From Paenibacillus tundrae (lineage in GTDB: Bacteria; Bacillota; Bacilli; Paenibacillales; Paenibacillaceae), in NCBI RefSeq assembly GCF_030812775.1, contig NZ_JAUSTI010000001.1:496001-560000 (forward strand): a DNA stretch of 64,000 nt, read 5' to 3'. Positions 8,560-16,785 of the stretch are shown here, piece after piece. Position 1 is the first letter of the stretch. The number at the start of each line of letters is the position of its first letter. Under the pieces are notes generated by a model, which was not told where the DNA came from, ran no database searches, and saw nothing but the letters and a program-made list of their open reading frames with translations. A program made the translations under genes and the position numbers.

Positions 8560-8781
8560 ATGGACCATCCAACCGGCAGTGATTATATTGTCATTCGAGC
8601 GGAGGAGAACGGTGTACAGGTAATCGGCTTAACTCGGGGCCAGGACACGCGTTTTCACCATACAGAGAAGCTCGACAAGGGAGAAGTGATGTTTGCTCAA
8701 TTCACGAATCATACTTCTGCCATCAAAATCCGGGGCAAAGCTACGCTGATTACCAAGCATGGTGAAATTCAGTCCGAATAA
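8560..8781 (+). CDS. mtrB: Tryptophan RNA-binding attenuation protein (TRAP)
   Basis: A 73-residue protein close in length and sequence to B. subtilis TRAP, the 11-subunit ring that, when loaded with tryptophan, binds 11 GAG/UAG triplets in trp leader RNA. Recognisable parts are [32 protein letters not shown] and [12 protein letters not shown]; the last includes the Lys/Arg that contact RNA. A matching triplet array lies 9.7 kb downstream, before trpE (18312-18386). Start ATG 8560; GTG 8557, one codon earlier, is equally possible behind GGAGAGGGG. No folE (mtrA) is seen next to it, unlike B. subtilis. Confidence 0.96.
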   Translation: MDHPTGSDYIVIRAEENGVQVIGLTRGQDTRFHHTEKLDKGEVMFAQFTNHTSAIKIRGKATLITKHGEIQSE

Positions 8782-8789
8782 TGAAAATT

Positions 8790-8811
8790 GCAGGCATAGC
8801 CTGCTTTTTTT
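8790..8811 (+). terminator. Terminator of mtrB
   Basis: GCAGGC (8790-8795), ATA loop, GCCTGC (8799-8804) and a run of seven T. mtrB is therefore largely separate from the hepS unit. Confidence 0.85.
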
Positions 8812-8879
8812 CATTGTACAATGAGGTATGAGCCTTTACCGGACAGACTACACTAACAGGTGAGGGCAGGGAGGCGTTT

Positions 8880-9431
8880 ATGAAACCCGGAATGATCCTT
8901 ACCACTTCAGTGTTAGCGACGGTTGCGGCAGTTTTTCTGCTTGTGGCGATACAGCATTTACATATACGTACATGGGGCGAGGATCACGTACTGCCAGTCA
9001 CAGCAACAAAAGCACCAGACGAATTGTCCGATGAAAATTTGGTGGATGTGCTAAATTCTATGCATTTAACAACTCCCATCGCAAGAGTAGAATGGAAGCA
9101 ATCCATTTTGAAACTCGATTTAAAGGTAATTGGAACGGGAACAAGTTATAGTGAAATATACGCCAACATGGCTGCGATTGCCGAGCTGAGTTTTCGGAGC
9201 TTGGACAATGTGGAACAAGTATTGCTTCGTGTTATGGCCGAGGATGAATGGCTGCATAAACAACATCTGTTGCTTGCGGCGGATATTCGCCGCAATGAAT
9301 GGCCGATGGAAGCAATTGATAGCCTTCGAAATTGGAATAGTCCAGCGTTATCTGACGAATTAAAAGCCTGGTTTCATATTATGGAGACGGAACTCTGGAG
9401 GAAGCAGTTCGAAATGTTGAACCAGGGGTAA
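8880..9431 (+). CDS. Uncharacterised membrane-anchored protein
   Basis: A 183-residue protein with a single N-terminal membrane segment (about 5-25, LTTSVLATVAAVFLLVAI), then a soluble domain of about 155 residues that is probably outside the cell. The C-terminal half is rich in Trp, Glu and His with a helical look. No motif is recognised. It lies between mtrB and hepS, with a GGGAGG ribosome site before ATG 8880. It is probably a lineage-specific gene. Confidence 0.7.
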   Translation: MKPGMILTTSVLATVAAVFLLVAIQHLHIRTWGEDHVLPVTATKAPDELSDENLVDVLNSMHLTTPIARVEWKQSILKLDLKVIGTGTSYSEIYANMAAIAELSFRSLDNVEQVLLRVMAEDEWLHKQHLLLAADIRRNEWPMEAIDSLRNWNSPALSDELKAWFHIMETELWRKQFEMLNQG

Positions 9432-9468
9432 TAGAATAGCAGGATTCAGTGCGTGTCCGATAAACATA

Positions 9469-9477
9469 TGCTATAAT
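9469..9477 (+). promoter_or_regulatory. Extended -10 promoter before hepS
   Basis: TGCTATAAT: a perfect TATAAT with an upstream TGN. No good -35 is visible at 17 bases. It would start transcripts near 9484 for hepS-menG-ubiA-ubiX-hepT. Confidence 0.45.
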
Positions 9478-9534
9478 ATATAAGATTGTAGTGCAGAAAA
9501 AGGTTTAACAATGCAAAGTCTCGGAGGCTGGAGA

Positions 9535-10398
9535 ATGAATTCATATCGCGTACCCCAACTAGCAAAAAAATATACGGATTACGACATGATTCGACAACAT
9601 ACGGAAATACCACCGTTTCCGGATAGCCGAGCGCGTCTGTTGCAGGTGTTTGTGAGCCGCACAGATGAGAAGCAGCATGATGAAATTTATGCTCTAGCTA
9701 CCTCGCTCGTTCAGTTGGCCATGGATACGCATGATCGTATTGATACTTTATCCGGAGCACGTAGAGAACAAGAGATGCGATCTCGTCAGTTGAATGTGCT
9801 CGCTGGCGATTATTTCAGTAGTCGATTCTATCAATTGCTTGCCCATGCCAACCGGATCGAAATGATTGGTAAGCTTAGTGGTGCAGTCGCTGAGGTTAAC
9901 GTGGGTAAGATGTCATTATATGAACGTATGAAGAAGCTCGTCGTTTCGCCTGATGAATACTTACGTGAAACGGTACAGCTGAAAATGCAGCTGTTTCTTT
10001 CTTTTACAGACATAATCGGAGAAAAGGATCAGTTAATCTGGAATCATCTGCTCGCTGAATTTAGCACTTGTGAGAACATTGTAGAAGAATTACAGAAGCT
10101 AAATGATGAGAAGAGCTTTGTATACAGTTATGCCTTCTGGAATATTAATGAGCAGGGCAGTGATGAGGAACGGAAGGTTCTTCGTCAACCTGAGCCAGAT
10201 ATGCGTGCGTGGGCTGGACTGGTTTTGAAGTATCGAATTGGTGAAATCTTGCTGGACAAGCTTCGTAATAGCACACACCGCATACAGCAATTATTGCAAG
10301 ATAAGGTGAAGGGTGAAAGTTTGCATGAAGTGCAGACGATTTTGGAACCTTACCTCACCTATTTGCAGCCTTCACATGCGGTAGTTAGGGAAGATTGA
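9535..10398 (+). CDS. hepS: Heptaprenyl diphosphate synthase component I
   Basis: A 287-residue protein of the HepS/HEPPP_synt_1 family, the non-catalytic subunit that pairs with HepT to make the C35 prenyl chain of menaquinone-7. Sequence conservation is low in this family; the assignment rests on helical content, the HANRIEMIGKLSGAVAEVNVGKMSLY segment and its place directly before menG, as in B. subtilis. Start ATG 9535 lies 7 bases after CGGAGG; an ATG at 9511 precedes that site. The stop is 11 bases before menG, so the two are probably co-transcribed. Confidence 0.82.
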   Translation: MNSYRVPQLAKKYTDYDMIRQHTEIPPFPDSRARLLQVFVSRTDEKQHDEIYALATSLVQLAMDTHDRIDTLSGARREQEMRSRQLNVLAGDYFSSRFYQLLAHANRIEMIGKLSGAVAEVNVGKMSLYERMKKLVVSPDEYLRETVQLKMQLFLSFTDIIGEKDQLIWNHLLAEFSTCENIVEELQKLNDEKSFVYSYAFWNINEQGSDEERKVLRQPEPDMRAWAGLVLKYRIGEILLDKLRNSTHRIQQLLQDKVKGESLHEVQTILEPYLTYLQPSHAVVRED

Positions 10399-10409
10399 GG
10401 GGGAGACGA

Positions 10410-11138
10410 ATGGGTAGCACAGAGACCAAACCGAAAGAAGAATTTGTCCATTCGGTTTTTCAGAGTATTGCGGGTAAGTATGATGTCATGAATGATATCT
10501 TAAGTTTTCGTAGGCACAAAGCTTGGCGTAAGTTCACCATGAAAAAGATGAACATGTCCCAAGGAGACACAGGGCTTGATCTGTGCTGCGGAACCTGCGA
10601 CTGGACGCTTGCCATGGCGGAAGCAAGTGAAACGGGTCACATGCATGGTCTCGACTTCAGCAGTAACATGCTGGAGGTAGGTCAAACGAAGATTAATGCA
10701 GTGAATCGTGATAAGCAGATTACACTTGTGCAAGGGAATGCAATGTCACTTCCATTTGACGATAATACGTTTGATTACGTGACGATAGGTTTTGGTCTTC
10801 GAAATGTACCGGATCTGAGACAGGTTCTGTCTGAGATGCAACGAGTTGTGAAGCCAGGAGGCAAGGTGGTATGTCTAGAGCTATCCAAGCCAACATGGCA
10901 GCCTTTTAAAGGCATTTATTATTTTTATTTTGAACATATGTTGCCTAATATGGCCAAGCTATTTGCTAAGCGTTATGAGCAGTACAAATGGCTACCAGAC
11001 TCGCTGGCACTATTTCCGGGAAGAAAGGAACTGGCGAGCATTTTTGAAGAAACCGGATTACAGCAAGTGCAGGCCTATCCTCTGACCGGAGGCATCGCGG
11101 CACTGCATATTGGAACCAAGGAGAATCAGCATGTTTAG
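10410..11138 (+). CDS. menG: Demethylmenaquinone methyltransferase
   Basis: A 242-residue class I SAM methyltransferase of the UbiE/MenG family, which adds the last methyl group to demethylmenaquinone. It has the N-terminal VHSVFQSIAGKYDVMNDILSFRRHKAWR signature, the SAM-binding GLDLCCGTCDWTLAM motif (about 46-60), and the GFGLRNVPD and VVKPGGKVVCLELSKP blocks of the family. Start ATG 10410 follows GAGGGGGAG. The stop falls 8 bases inside the next gene's coding start, which signals tight coupling with the UbiA gene. Confidence 0.95.
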   Translation: MGSTETKPKEEFVHSVFQSIAGKYDVMNDILSFRRHKAWRKFTMKKMNMSQGDTGLDLCCGTCDWTLAMAEASETGHMHGLDFSSNMLEVGQTKINAVNRDKQITLVQGNAMSLPFDDNTFDYVTIGFGLRNVPDLRQVLSEMQRVVKPGGKVVCLELSKPTWQPFKGIYYFYFEHMLPNMAKLFAKRYEQYKWLPDSLALFPGRKELASIFEETGLQQVQAYPLTGGIAALHIGTKENQHV

Positions 11139-11997
11139 GAAAATTCGTATCTTTTTAGAAATGATCAAGATTGAACACACGCTTTTTGCATTACCTTTTG
11201 CTTTTATGGGAGCTATTCTCGGTTCCATGTTAGTCAATGGCACGTTCCCGTCCTGGATGCAAATCTTCTGGGTACTACTAGCTATGGTAGGTGCGCGAAG
11301 TGCAGCATTTGGCCTCAATCGTATTATTGACCAGGCCATTGACGGCAAGAATCCACGTACGGCAATGCGAGCTATTCCAGCTGGATTGCTGAAGAACGGC
11401 GAAGTTATTATTTTCATTATTGTTTCATTTGTATTATTATTCTGGGCATCATCCAATCTTAATGTGTTATCCATGCAATTGTTGCCTATTGCTGTATTTA
11501 TGCTAGTACTGTATTCATATACCAAACGATTCACATGGCTATGTCATATCGTGCTTGGTATGACGATTGGTCTTGCTCCACTTGGGGGCTGGGTCGCGGT
11601 TACGGGTTCGATGGATTGGACAGCTATTGTACTCTACGTTACGATTGTATTCTGGACAGCAGGCTTCGATATCATCTATGCATGTCAAGATCTGGAGTTT
11701 GACCAGGGAGAAGGCTTGCATTCCATTCCTTCTCGCTTTGGATTGATTAAGTCATTGAACATCGCAAAGTTCTTCCATATCATTACGGCGATCGGTTTCT
11801 TAGCACTCTTGTTAATGACTGATCTCAGCTGGTGGTATGGTGCGGGTATGTTGATTACGTACGGTATTCTATTCTATGAGCATTACATCGTATCACCTAA
11901 TGACATGAGCCGAGTTCAAACGGCATTCTTTACGATGAACAGTGTGCTTAGCCTTGTGGTGTTTACATTCACTTTGATTGATCTGGCGGTGAAGTAA
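11131..11997 (+). CDS. UbiA-family prenyltransferase, candidate MqnP
   Basis: A 288-residue, multi-pass membrane protein (about 8 segments) with both Asp-rich motifs of UbiA prenyltransferases: NRIIDQAIDGKNPRT (about residues 65-80) and YACQDLEFDQGEGLHSIP (about 175-195). These bind Mg and the prenyl diphosphate. The family includes 4-hydroxybenzoate and dihydroxynaphthoate prenyltransferases. Set between menG and ubiX in a quinone cluster, it is best explained as the futalosine-pathway prenyltransferase (MqnP) acting on 1,4-dihydroxy-6-naphthoate; this is inference. Start ATG 11131 follows AAGGAGA. It overlaps menG by 8 bases. Confidence 0.87.
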   Translation: MFRKIRIFLEMIKIEHTLFALPFAFMGAILGSMLVNGTFPSWMQIFWVLLAMVGARSAAFGLNRIIDQAIDGKNPRTAMRAIPAGLLKNGEVIIFIIVSFVLLFWASSNLNVLSMQLLPIAVFMLVLYSYTKRFTWLCHIVLGMTIGLAPLGGWVAVTGSMDWTAIVLYVTIVFWTAGFDIIYACQDLEFDQGEGLHSIPSRFGLIKSLNIAKFFHIITAIGFLALLLMTDLSWWYGAGMLITYGILFYEHYIVSPNDMSRVQTAFFTMNSVLSLVVFTFTLIDLAVK

Positions 11998-11999
11998 CG

Positions 12000-12617
12000 A
12001 TGCAGCAGCCGGACAATAAACGCCTCGTCGTTGGTATAACTGGAGCCAGTGGAAGCATTTATGGCATTAGGCTGATTGAAACGTTACTTGATCTGGACTA
12101 CACAGTGCATCTCGTGATTTCTAATGCGGGCTGGCGTGTGTTAAAAGAAGAAATGGACTGGGATATCACGAGCCGTGACGCTGTGCTTGAGGAAAAATTC
12201 GGCGGCCGCTCCGGCTCAATCATCTACCATCCCGTTAGCGATATTGGAGCTTCCATTGCAAGTGGATCTTATCTTGCCGAGGGTATGATTATTATGCCTT
12301 GCTCCATGGGAACTCTCTCCTCTATTGCGCAAGGGTCATCTGATAATCTGATGTCTCGTGCAGCTGATGTGATGATGAAGGAAGCGAGACCGTTAATTCT
12401 CGTTCCACGAGAGACGCCGCTGCATGCAATCCATTTGGAGAACATGTTGAAGCTCTCTAGATTAGGTGTGCGCATGATTCCGGCGATGCCGGCCTTTTAT
12501 TACAAACCTCAGAGTATGGACGAGTTGATTATGTTTTTGGTCGGTAAGGTGCTGGATAATCTGCGCATACCGCATCAGCTCTTCAAGCGATGGGGAGAAC
12601 CGGATGAACGGGGTTAA
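12000..12617 (+). CDS. ubiX: Flavin prenyltransferase UbiX family
   Basis: A 205-residue UbiX/Pad1 protein, which makes prenylated FMN for UbiD-type decarboxylases. Family marks are the N-terminal VVGITGASGSIYGIRL FMN-binding loop (about 10-25), SDIGASIASGSY and MIIMPCSMGTLSSIAQG, and the RPLILVPRETPLHAIHLENM block. It starts 2 bases after the UbiA stop, so it is in the same operon. In a menaquinone cluster its partner decarboxylase would be an MqnL/UbiD-like enzyme, which is not in this window. A short weak frame follows before hepT. Confidence 0.94.
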   Translation: MQQPDNKRLVVGITGASGSIYGIRLIETLLDLDYTVHLVISNAGWRVLKEEMDWDITSRDAVLEEKFGGRSGSIIYHPVSDIGASIASGSYLAEGMIIMPCSMGTLSSIAQGSSDNLMSRAADVMMKEARPLILVPRETPLHAIHLENMLKLSRLGVRMIPAMPAFYYKPQSMDELIMFLVGKVLDNLRIPHQLFKRWGEPDERG

Positions 12618-12951
12618 CAACTGGAAGCTAACTATGTCCCTGTGGCTAGTAAGAAGATTATGCTTCAGGTTGTTGCCCCGCACCCGGGGTATTGGTGAGT
12701 GCTGATGAATGTTCGAGATGGCACACAGCCTTGACCCATACTCCGGCAAGTTCTGTATCCTTGTTTCAGAATACGTCGAAGAGTTTAAATCCCGGATGTC
12801 GGTCATGGCATTCGAAGAAATGTGGCACGACATATAGAACACAAGTAGGGACGGCGAGCCCGGGCTTTCGTTATGCCTGCAGGCCGGAATTGCTGGAGGG
12901 GAAGGTAAGCATGGATTTTTGGACTGACAATACGCTGATACGGGTGAACGA
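12618..12951 (+). other. Gap between ubiX and hepT: no confident gene, structured GC-rich segment
   Basis: This 334-base stretch carries only short overlapping frames, such as an 87-codon frame from GTG 12692 without a ribosome site and with atypical Cys/Trp-rich composition. Two perfect 10-bp palindromes, AGCCCGGGCT (12857-12866) and GCCTGCAGGC (12875-12884), sit just before a strong ribosome site TGGAGGGGAAGG. That site feeds a 14-codon mini-frame (12911-12955). The stretch could be the scar of a decayed gene, a regulatory leader, or both. Confidence 0.45.
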
Positions 12952-12955
12952 ATGA
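12911..12955 (+). CDS. 14-residue leader peptide coupled to hepT
   Basis: ATG 12911 lies 6 bases after TGGAGGGGAAGG, the best ribosome site in this part. It opens a 14-codon frame (MDFWTDNTLIRVNE) whose TGA overlaps the hepT ATG as ATGA. hepT itself has only a weak GGGTGA site. The arrangement suggests translational coupling: ribosomes that finish the mini-frame restart on hepT. A functional peptide is not claimed. Confidence 0.5.
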   Translation: MDFWTDNTLIRVNE

Positions 12956-13926
12956 AACTATTAGATATTTTCGGGTTGCTAAAAAAAGATATGGATTACA
13001 TTGAAAAAGAGTTATATCGCAGTGTTCAAGGGGAACAAAAGTTGCTGAGTGAAACTTCGCTTCACTTGCTCAAAGCAGGTGGGAAACGTTTACGCCCCGT
13101 ATTTGTGCTGCTTGGTGGGAAATACGGTACATATGATATTGAGCGGCTGAAGCTCATTGCGGTTCCGCTCGAATTGATACATTCGGCTTCCCTTGTGCAT
13201 GATGACGTCATTGATAATGCGGCGACTCGTAGGGGTAAGCCGACAGTGAAATCCAAGTGGGATAATCGGATTGCTATGTACACCGGGGATTATATTTATG
13301 GAAAAGCGCTCCAACTGACTGCCGGTTTATCCGACCCGGCAATTCATCGTATTCTGGCCAAAGCAATGGTTCAGATGTCCATCGGTGAGATGGAGCAGAT
13401 TCGCGACTTTTTTAACACTGGACAAAGTGTTCGTAATTATCTTCTTCGTATTCGGCGTAAAACGGCATTGCTGATTGCAGTGAGCTGTCAATTGGGAGCT
13501 CTTGCAACTCGTGCACCCAAGGAAGTATCTTCTCTGCTATATACCTACGGATATAATGTGGGCATGGCGTTCCAGATTCAAGATGATGTGTTGGATCTGG
13601 TTGGAACAGAGAAGCAATTGGGTAAGCCTCCGGGCAGTGATATGAAGCAGGGAAATATTACGTTACCTGTGCTCTATGCATTGCAAGAACAGCAGTTACG
13701 TGAACCACTACTAGCAGAAATTGCTCGTGTCCAACACGAGGACGGACGTGCAAGCGCATCAGATGCAATTGGAATGATTCGCCAAAGTCAAGGAATTGCT
13801 AAAGCAGAAGCACTCGCTGACCGATATATGAAGAAAGCGCTCGATGCTCTGGATCAGCTGCCTAACATCAAGACCAGCAAAAATTTGCGTGATATTGCTC
13901 ATTTTGTCGTTAAACGTACTCATTAA
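12952..13926 (+). CDS. hepT: Heptaprenyl diphosphate synthase component II
   Basis: A 324-residue trans-polyprenyl diphosphate synthase, the catalytic partner of HepS in making the menaquinone side chain from IPP and FPP. The first Asp-rich motif is LVHDDVIDNA (about 79-88) and the second QIQDDVLDLVG (about 207-217); the upstream GGKRLRP IPP-binding motif (about 43-49) is intact. The spacing DDVID (rather than DDxxxxD) is the long-chain bacterial type. Its ATG overlaps the TGA of the 14-codon mini-frame. It is separated from hepS by menG, ubiA and ubiX. Confidence 0.95.
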   Translation: MKLLDIFGLLKKDMDYIEKELYRSVQGEQKLLSETSLHLLKAGGKRLRPVFVLLGGKYGTYDIERLKLIAVPLELIHSASLVHDDVIDNAATRRGKPTVKSKWDNRIAMYTGDYIYGKALQLTAGLSDPAIHRILAKAMVQMSIGEMEQIRDFFNTGQSVRNYLLRIRRKTALLIAVSCQLGALATRAPKEVSSLLYTYGYNVGMAFQIQDDVLDLVGTEKQLGKPPGSDMKQGNITLPVLYALQEQQLREPLLAEIARVQHEDGRASASDAIGMIRQSQGIAKAEALADRYMKKALDALDQLPNIKTSKNLRDIAHFVVKRTH

Positions 13927-13998
13927 TTTCAGGTGTCGATTCAATTCAGGATTGGCAGTTGAATGACTCATGAACGAATGTAGAAGTGACAATCCTCA

Positions 13999-14028
13999 TT
14001 GGGAGGAAATGCACTTGTATGTTACAAT
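13999..14028 (+). promoter_or_regulatory. Promoter of ndk-cheR
   Basis: TTGGGA (13999-14004), 18-base spacer, TACAAT (14023-14028), with TGT directly before the -10 (extended -10). The start would lie about 50 bases before the ndk ATG. Confidence 0.5.
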
Positions 14029-14086
14029 CAAAGGGATTGCGTCTACATATTGAAATAACTTTGAACCGTGAGTGAGGAGTGAGCCA

Positions 14087-14530
14087 ATGGATCGTACATT
14101 TTTAATGGTGAAGCCTGATGGTGTGCAGCGTGGTTTGATAGGGCGTATTGTTAGCCGTCTGGAAGACAAAGGGTTTAAAATGGTTGCGGGCAAGCTGGTG
14201 CAGATGACGGAGGATCAGGCTAAGCGACATTATGCTGAGCATGAAGGCAAGCCGTTCTTCGATGAATTGGTTGGATTTATTACATCTGGACCTGTATTTG
14301 CGATGGTTTGGGAAGGTGACGATATCGTGGCATTAGCACGGATCGTAATCGGCAAGACCAATGTGAAAGAAGCAGCTCCAGGTACTATTCGTGGAGATTT
14401 TGCTAGTCACACACCGCATAACCTAATTCATGGGGCAGATTCGCCGGAAAGTGCTACCCGTGAAGCAGCAAACTTCTTTAGTTCTGAGGAATTGGTAACG
14501 TACGACAAGAGCATCGCAGCCTGGTTGTAA
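14087..14530 (+). CDS. ndk: Nucleoside diphosphate kinase
   Basis: A 147-residue NDK, which transfers the gamma-phosphate between nucleoside triphosphates and diphosphates through a phospho-histidine. It begins [19 protein letters not shown], and the active-site block is [21 protein letters not shown] (His at about residue 115; the usual Ser after Gly is Ala here). Length is standard. Start ATG 14087 is 7 bases after GAGGAG. It lies between hepT and cheR as in B. subtilis. Confidence 0.97.
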   Translation: MDRTFLMVKPDGVQRGLIGRIVSRLEDKGFKMVAGKLVQMTEDQAKRHYAEHEGKPFFDELVGFITSGPVFAMVWEGDDIVALARIVIGKTNVKEAAPGTIRGDFASHTPHNLIHGADSPESATREAANFFSSEELVTYDKSIAAWL

Positions 14531-14554
14531 TTTATTAACCAGAAGGGTGATACG

Positions 14555-15349
14555 ATGCTGGAGCAGGAACAACAACTAGACCCGGATTATGCCGGATTCA
14601 TTCGTAAAATCAAAGAGAGCACGGGCATTGACCTTGCTCAATACAAGGAAGGCCAGATGAAAAGACGGCTGACCACACTTCGCAACAAAAACGGATTTAA
14701 TACATTTTCTATTTTTTTTGATGCAATGCAGAAGGATAAGTCTCTATTCTATGAATTTTTGGATCGTATGACGATTAACGTATCCGAATTCTGGCGTAAT
14801 CCGAATCGTTGGGAAGTGCTGCGGGATCAGATTTTACCTGAACTGGTAGGTTCCAAGCGTAAAGCGAAGGTTTGGAGTGCCGCTTGTTCAACAGGTGAAG
14901 AACCGTATACGTTAGCTATGATTCTTGATACGATGGGGATTCTCAAGGATAGCTCGATCACAGCAAGTGATTTGGACGAAGGAGCAATTGCCAAAGCCAA
15001 AGAAGGTCGTTATATGGAGCGTTCGCTCAAAGATGTACCTAAGGAAACGGCTGAGCGTTACTTCAAGCAGGATGGCTTGGTGTATCGAATTGATGAAAAG
15101 CTCAAAAGTTCGGTTAAGTTTGTGAAGCAAAATCTGTTGTTGGATCGTTTCGATGATGGGTACGACCTGATTGTGTGCCGGAACGTAATGATCTATTTCA
15201 CCGAGGAAGCCAAAAACCTGTTGTATCACAAGTTTGCAGCAAGTTTGCGTCCAGGCGGTGTTTTATTCGTGGGTAGTACGGAGCAGATTTTCTCTCCTGG
15301 GCAGTATAGCTTGGAGACAGCAGAAACATTCTTTTATCGCAAGAAATAA
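14555..15349 (+). CDS. cheR: Chemotaxis protein methyltransferase CheR
   Basis: A 264-residue SAM-dependent methyltransferase that methylates glutamates of chemoreceptors. The N-terminal helical domain (about 1-75) includes [13 protein letters not shown]; the catalytic domain has [15 protein letters not shown], the SAM motif [17 protein letters not shown] (about 108-124) and [12 protein letters not shown]. It is an orphan here: no other che genes are near, as in B. subtilis, where it also follows ndk. Start ATG 14555 with AGAAGGGTG upstream. Confidence 0.95.
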   Translation: MLEQEQQLDPDYAGFIRKIKESTGIDLAQYKEGQMKRRLTTLRNKNGFNTFSIFFDAMQKDKSLFYEFLDRMTINVSEFWRNPNRWEVLRDQILPELVGSKRKAKVWSAACSTGEEPYTLAMILDTMGILKDSSITASDLDEGAIAKAKEGRYMERSLKDVPKETAERYFKQDGLVYRIDEKLKSSVKFVKQNLLLDRFDDGYDLIVCRNVMIYFTEEAKNLLYHKFAASLRPGGVLFVGSTEQIFSPGQYSLETAETFFYRKK

Positions 15350-15378
15350 GTTCATTTCGTAATGACTAAATATTGTTC

Positions 15379-15428
15379 ATAACCGTCTGGGTTACACATG
15401 TTCATGTGTATGCTCAGGCGGTTATTTT
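15379..15428 (+). terminator. Terminator of ndk-cheR
   Basis: Long hairpin: ATAACCGTCTG (15379-15389) with CAGGCGGTTAT (15415-15425, one G-U pair), an inner ACACAT/ATGTGT stem and a TTTT end. Confidence 0.85.
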
Positions 15429-15523
15429 GCAAAGCAAGGAGAAATGAATCGAGAGCAGTACAATAATTCAGAAGAATGAACGGAGTCGAAAGTTCGTTTT
15501 GATGCAAGAAAACGTGTGCTTTC

Positions 15524-15552
15524 TTGTCAAAGCGGGTCAGCTATACTATAAT
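15524..15552 (+). promoter_or_regulatory. Sigma-A promoter of the aro supraoperon
   Basis: TTGTCA (15524-15529), 17-base spacer, perfect TATAAT (15547-15552). Predicted start near 15559, about 55 bases before the aroC ATG. Confidence 0.85.
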
Positions 15553-15614
15553 GAGCAAAGAAATTATGGGATTTTAGCAATGTGCAGTTTAACAGTTTAA
15601 AGGGGGAACGTATT

Positions 15615-16784
15615 ATGAGTTTACGTTATTTGACCGCAGGGGAAACGCACGGACCCCAATTGACCGCTATTATTGAAGGATTGCCGAGCAATCTGAATAT
15701 TGATTTTGAAGAATTGAACTTCCAGCTTCACCGTCGTCAAAAAGGATACGGTCGTGGACGCCGGATGCAAATTGAAAAGGATCAGGCAACGTTCGTTGGT
15801 GGAATTCGCCATGGATATACAACAGGAGCACCTGTAGCACTTGTTGTTGAAAATAATGACTGGAAGCACTGGCAGAAGATTATGAATATTGAGCCAATCG
15901 AAGGCAGTGACGAAGAGAAGCGTCGTGTGCATCGTCCACGTCCAGGACACGCTGATCTTAACGGTGGACTCAAATATAACCTGAAGGACTTGCGTAACGT
16001 ACTAGAGCGTTCTAGTGCACGTGAGACTACAGTACGTGTAGCATGTGGTGCAATTGCACGACAATTTCTAGCAGAATTCGGAATCAAAGTTGCTGGACGT
16101 GTCCTACGTATTGGAGAGATTGAGGCTCCGTATCGTGATCTGCCAATTGATGAATTGATCGAGGTAACAGAAGCTTCGTCAGTACGTGTAACGGACGCAG
16201 AGACGGAGAAGAAGATGGAAGCATACATTGATCAAATCAAACAAGAAGGCGACTCGATCGGCGGTATTGTTGAATGTATCGTTGAAGGTGTACCTATTGG
16301 TCTCGGTAGTCATGTACAGTATGACCGCAAATTGGATGCCCGAATTGCTCAAGGTGTAATGTCCATTAATGCCTTTAAAGGGGTAGAAATCGGAATTGGG
16401 TTCGAAGCAGGTACGATTCGTGGATCCCAAGTGCATGATGAGATTATGCATACGGATGAGCGTGGATACCATCGTGCAACGAATCGTTTGGGTGGGTTCG
16501 AAGGTGGTATGACTAACGGCATGCCTGTCGTTGTAAGAGGCGTAATGAAGCCAATTCCAACTCTTTATAAGCCGCTTCAGAGCGTGGATATCGATACGAA
16601 GGAAGCTTTTTCAGCTCAGGTTGAGCGTTCTGACGCATGTGCAGTTCCAGCAGCGAGTGTTGTTTTGGAGCATGTGGTTGCATGGGAGATCGCAAAAGCA
16701 TTCCTAGAGAAGTTCGGTGGAGACTCCATGGAGGAAATCCGCGCGAACGTTGCAAGCTACCAAGCTCAATTGGAGAACTACTAA
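15615..16784 (+). CDS. aroC: Chorismate synthase
   Basis: A 389-residue chorismate synthase (aroF in B. subtilis), which converts EPSP to chorismate using reduced FMN. Signatures are [17 protein letters not shown] at the start, [24 protein letters not shown] (about residues 105-120), [18 protein letters not shown] and the C-terminal [13 protein letters not shown]. Start ATG 15615 follows AAAGGGGGAA; an upstream in-frame ATG at 15582 precedes it. It is the first gene of the supraoperon, and aroB starts 1 base after its stop. Confidence 0.97.
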   Translation: MSLRYLTAGETHGPQLTAIIEGLPSNLNIDFEELNFQLHRRQKGYGRGRRMQIEKDQATFVGGIRHGYTTGAPVALVVENNDWKHWQKIMNIEPIEGSDEEKRRVHRPRPGHADLNGGLKYNLKDLRNVLERSSARETTVRVACGAIARQFLAEFGIKVAGRVLRIGEIEAPYRDLPIDELIEVTEASSVRVTDAETEKKMEAYIDQIKQEGDSIGGIVECIVEGVPIGLGSHVQYDRKLDARIAQGVMSINAFKGVEIGIGFEAGTIRGSQVHDEIMHTDERGYHRATNRLGGFEGGMTNGMPVVVRGVMKPIPTLYKPLQSVDIDTKEAFSAQVERSDACAVPAASVVLEHVVAWEIAKAFLEKFGGDSMEEIRANVASYQAQLENY

Positions 16785-16785
16785 A

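Noticed and set aside
12604..12705. Short frame at the end of ubiX as a remnant of mqnA
   Set aside because: No MqnA motif could be recognised and the gap is too short for such a gene; not enough evidence for a pseudogene call.
12692..12955. 87-codon frame overlapping the hepT start
   Set aside because: Its GTG has no ribosome site and the composition (Cys, Trp, Ser, Arg) is unlike its neighbours; only the last 14 codons have a good ribosome site.
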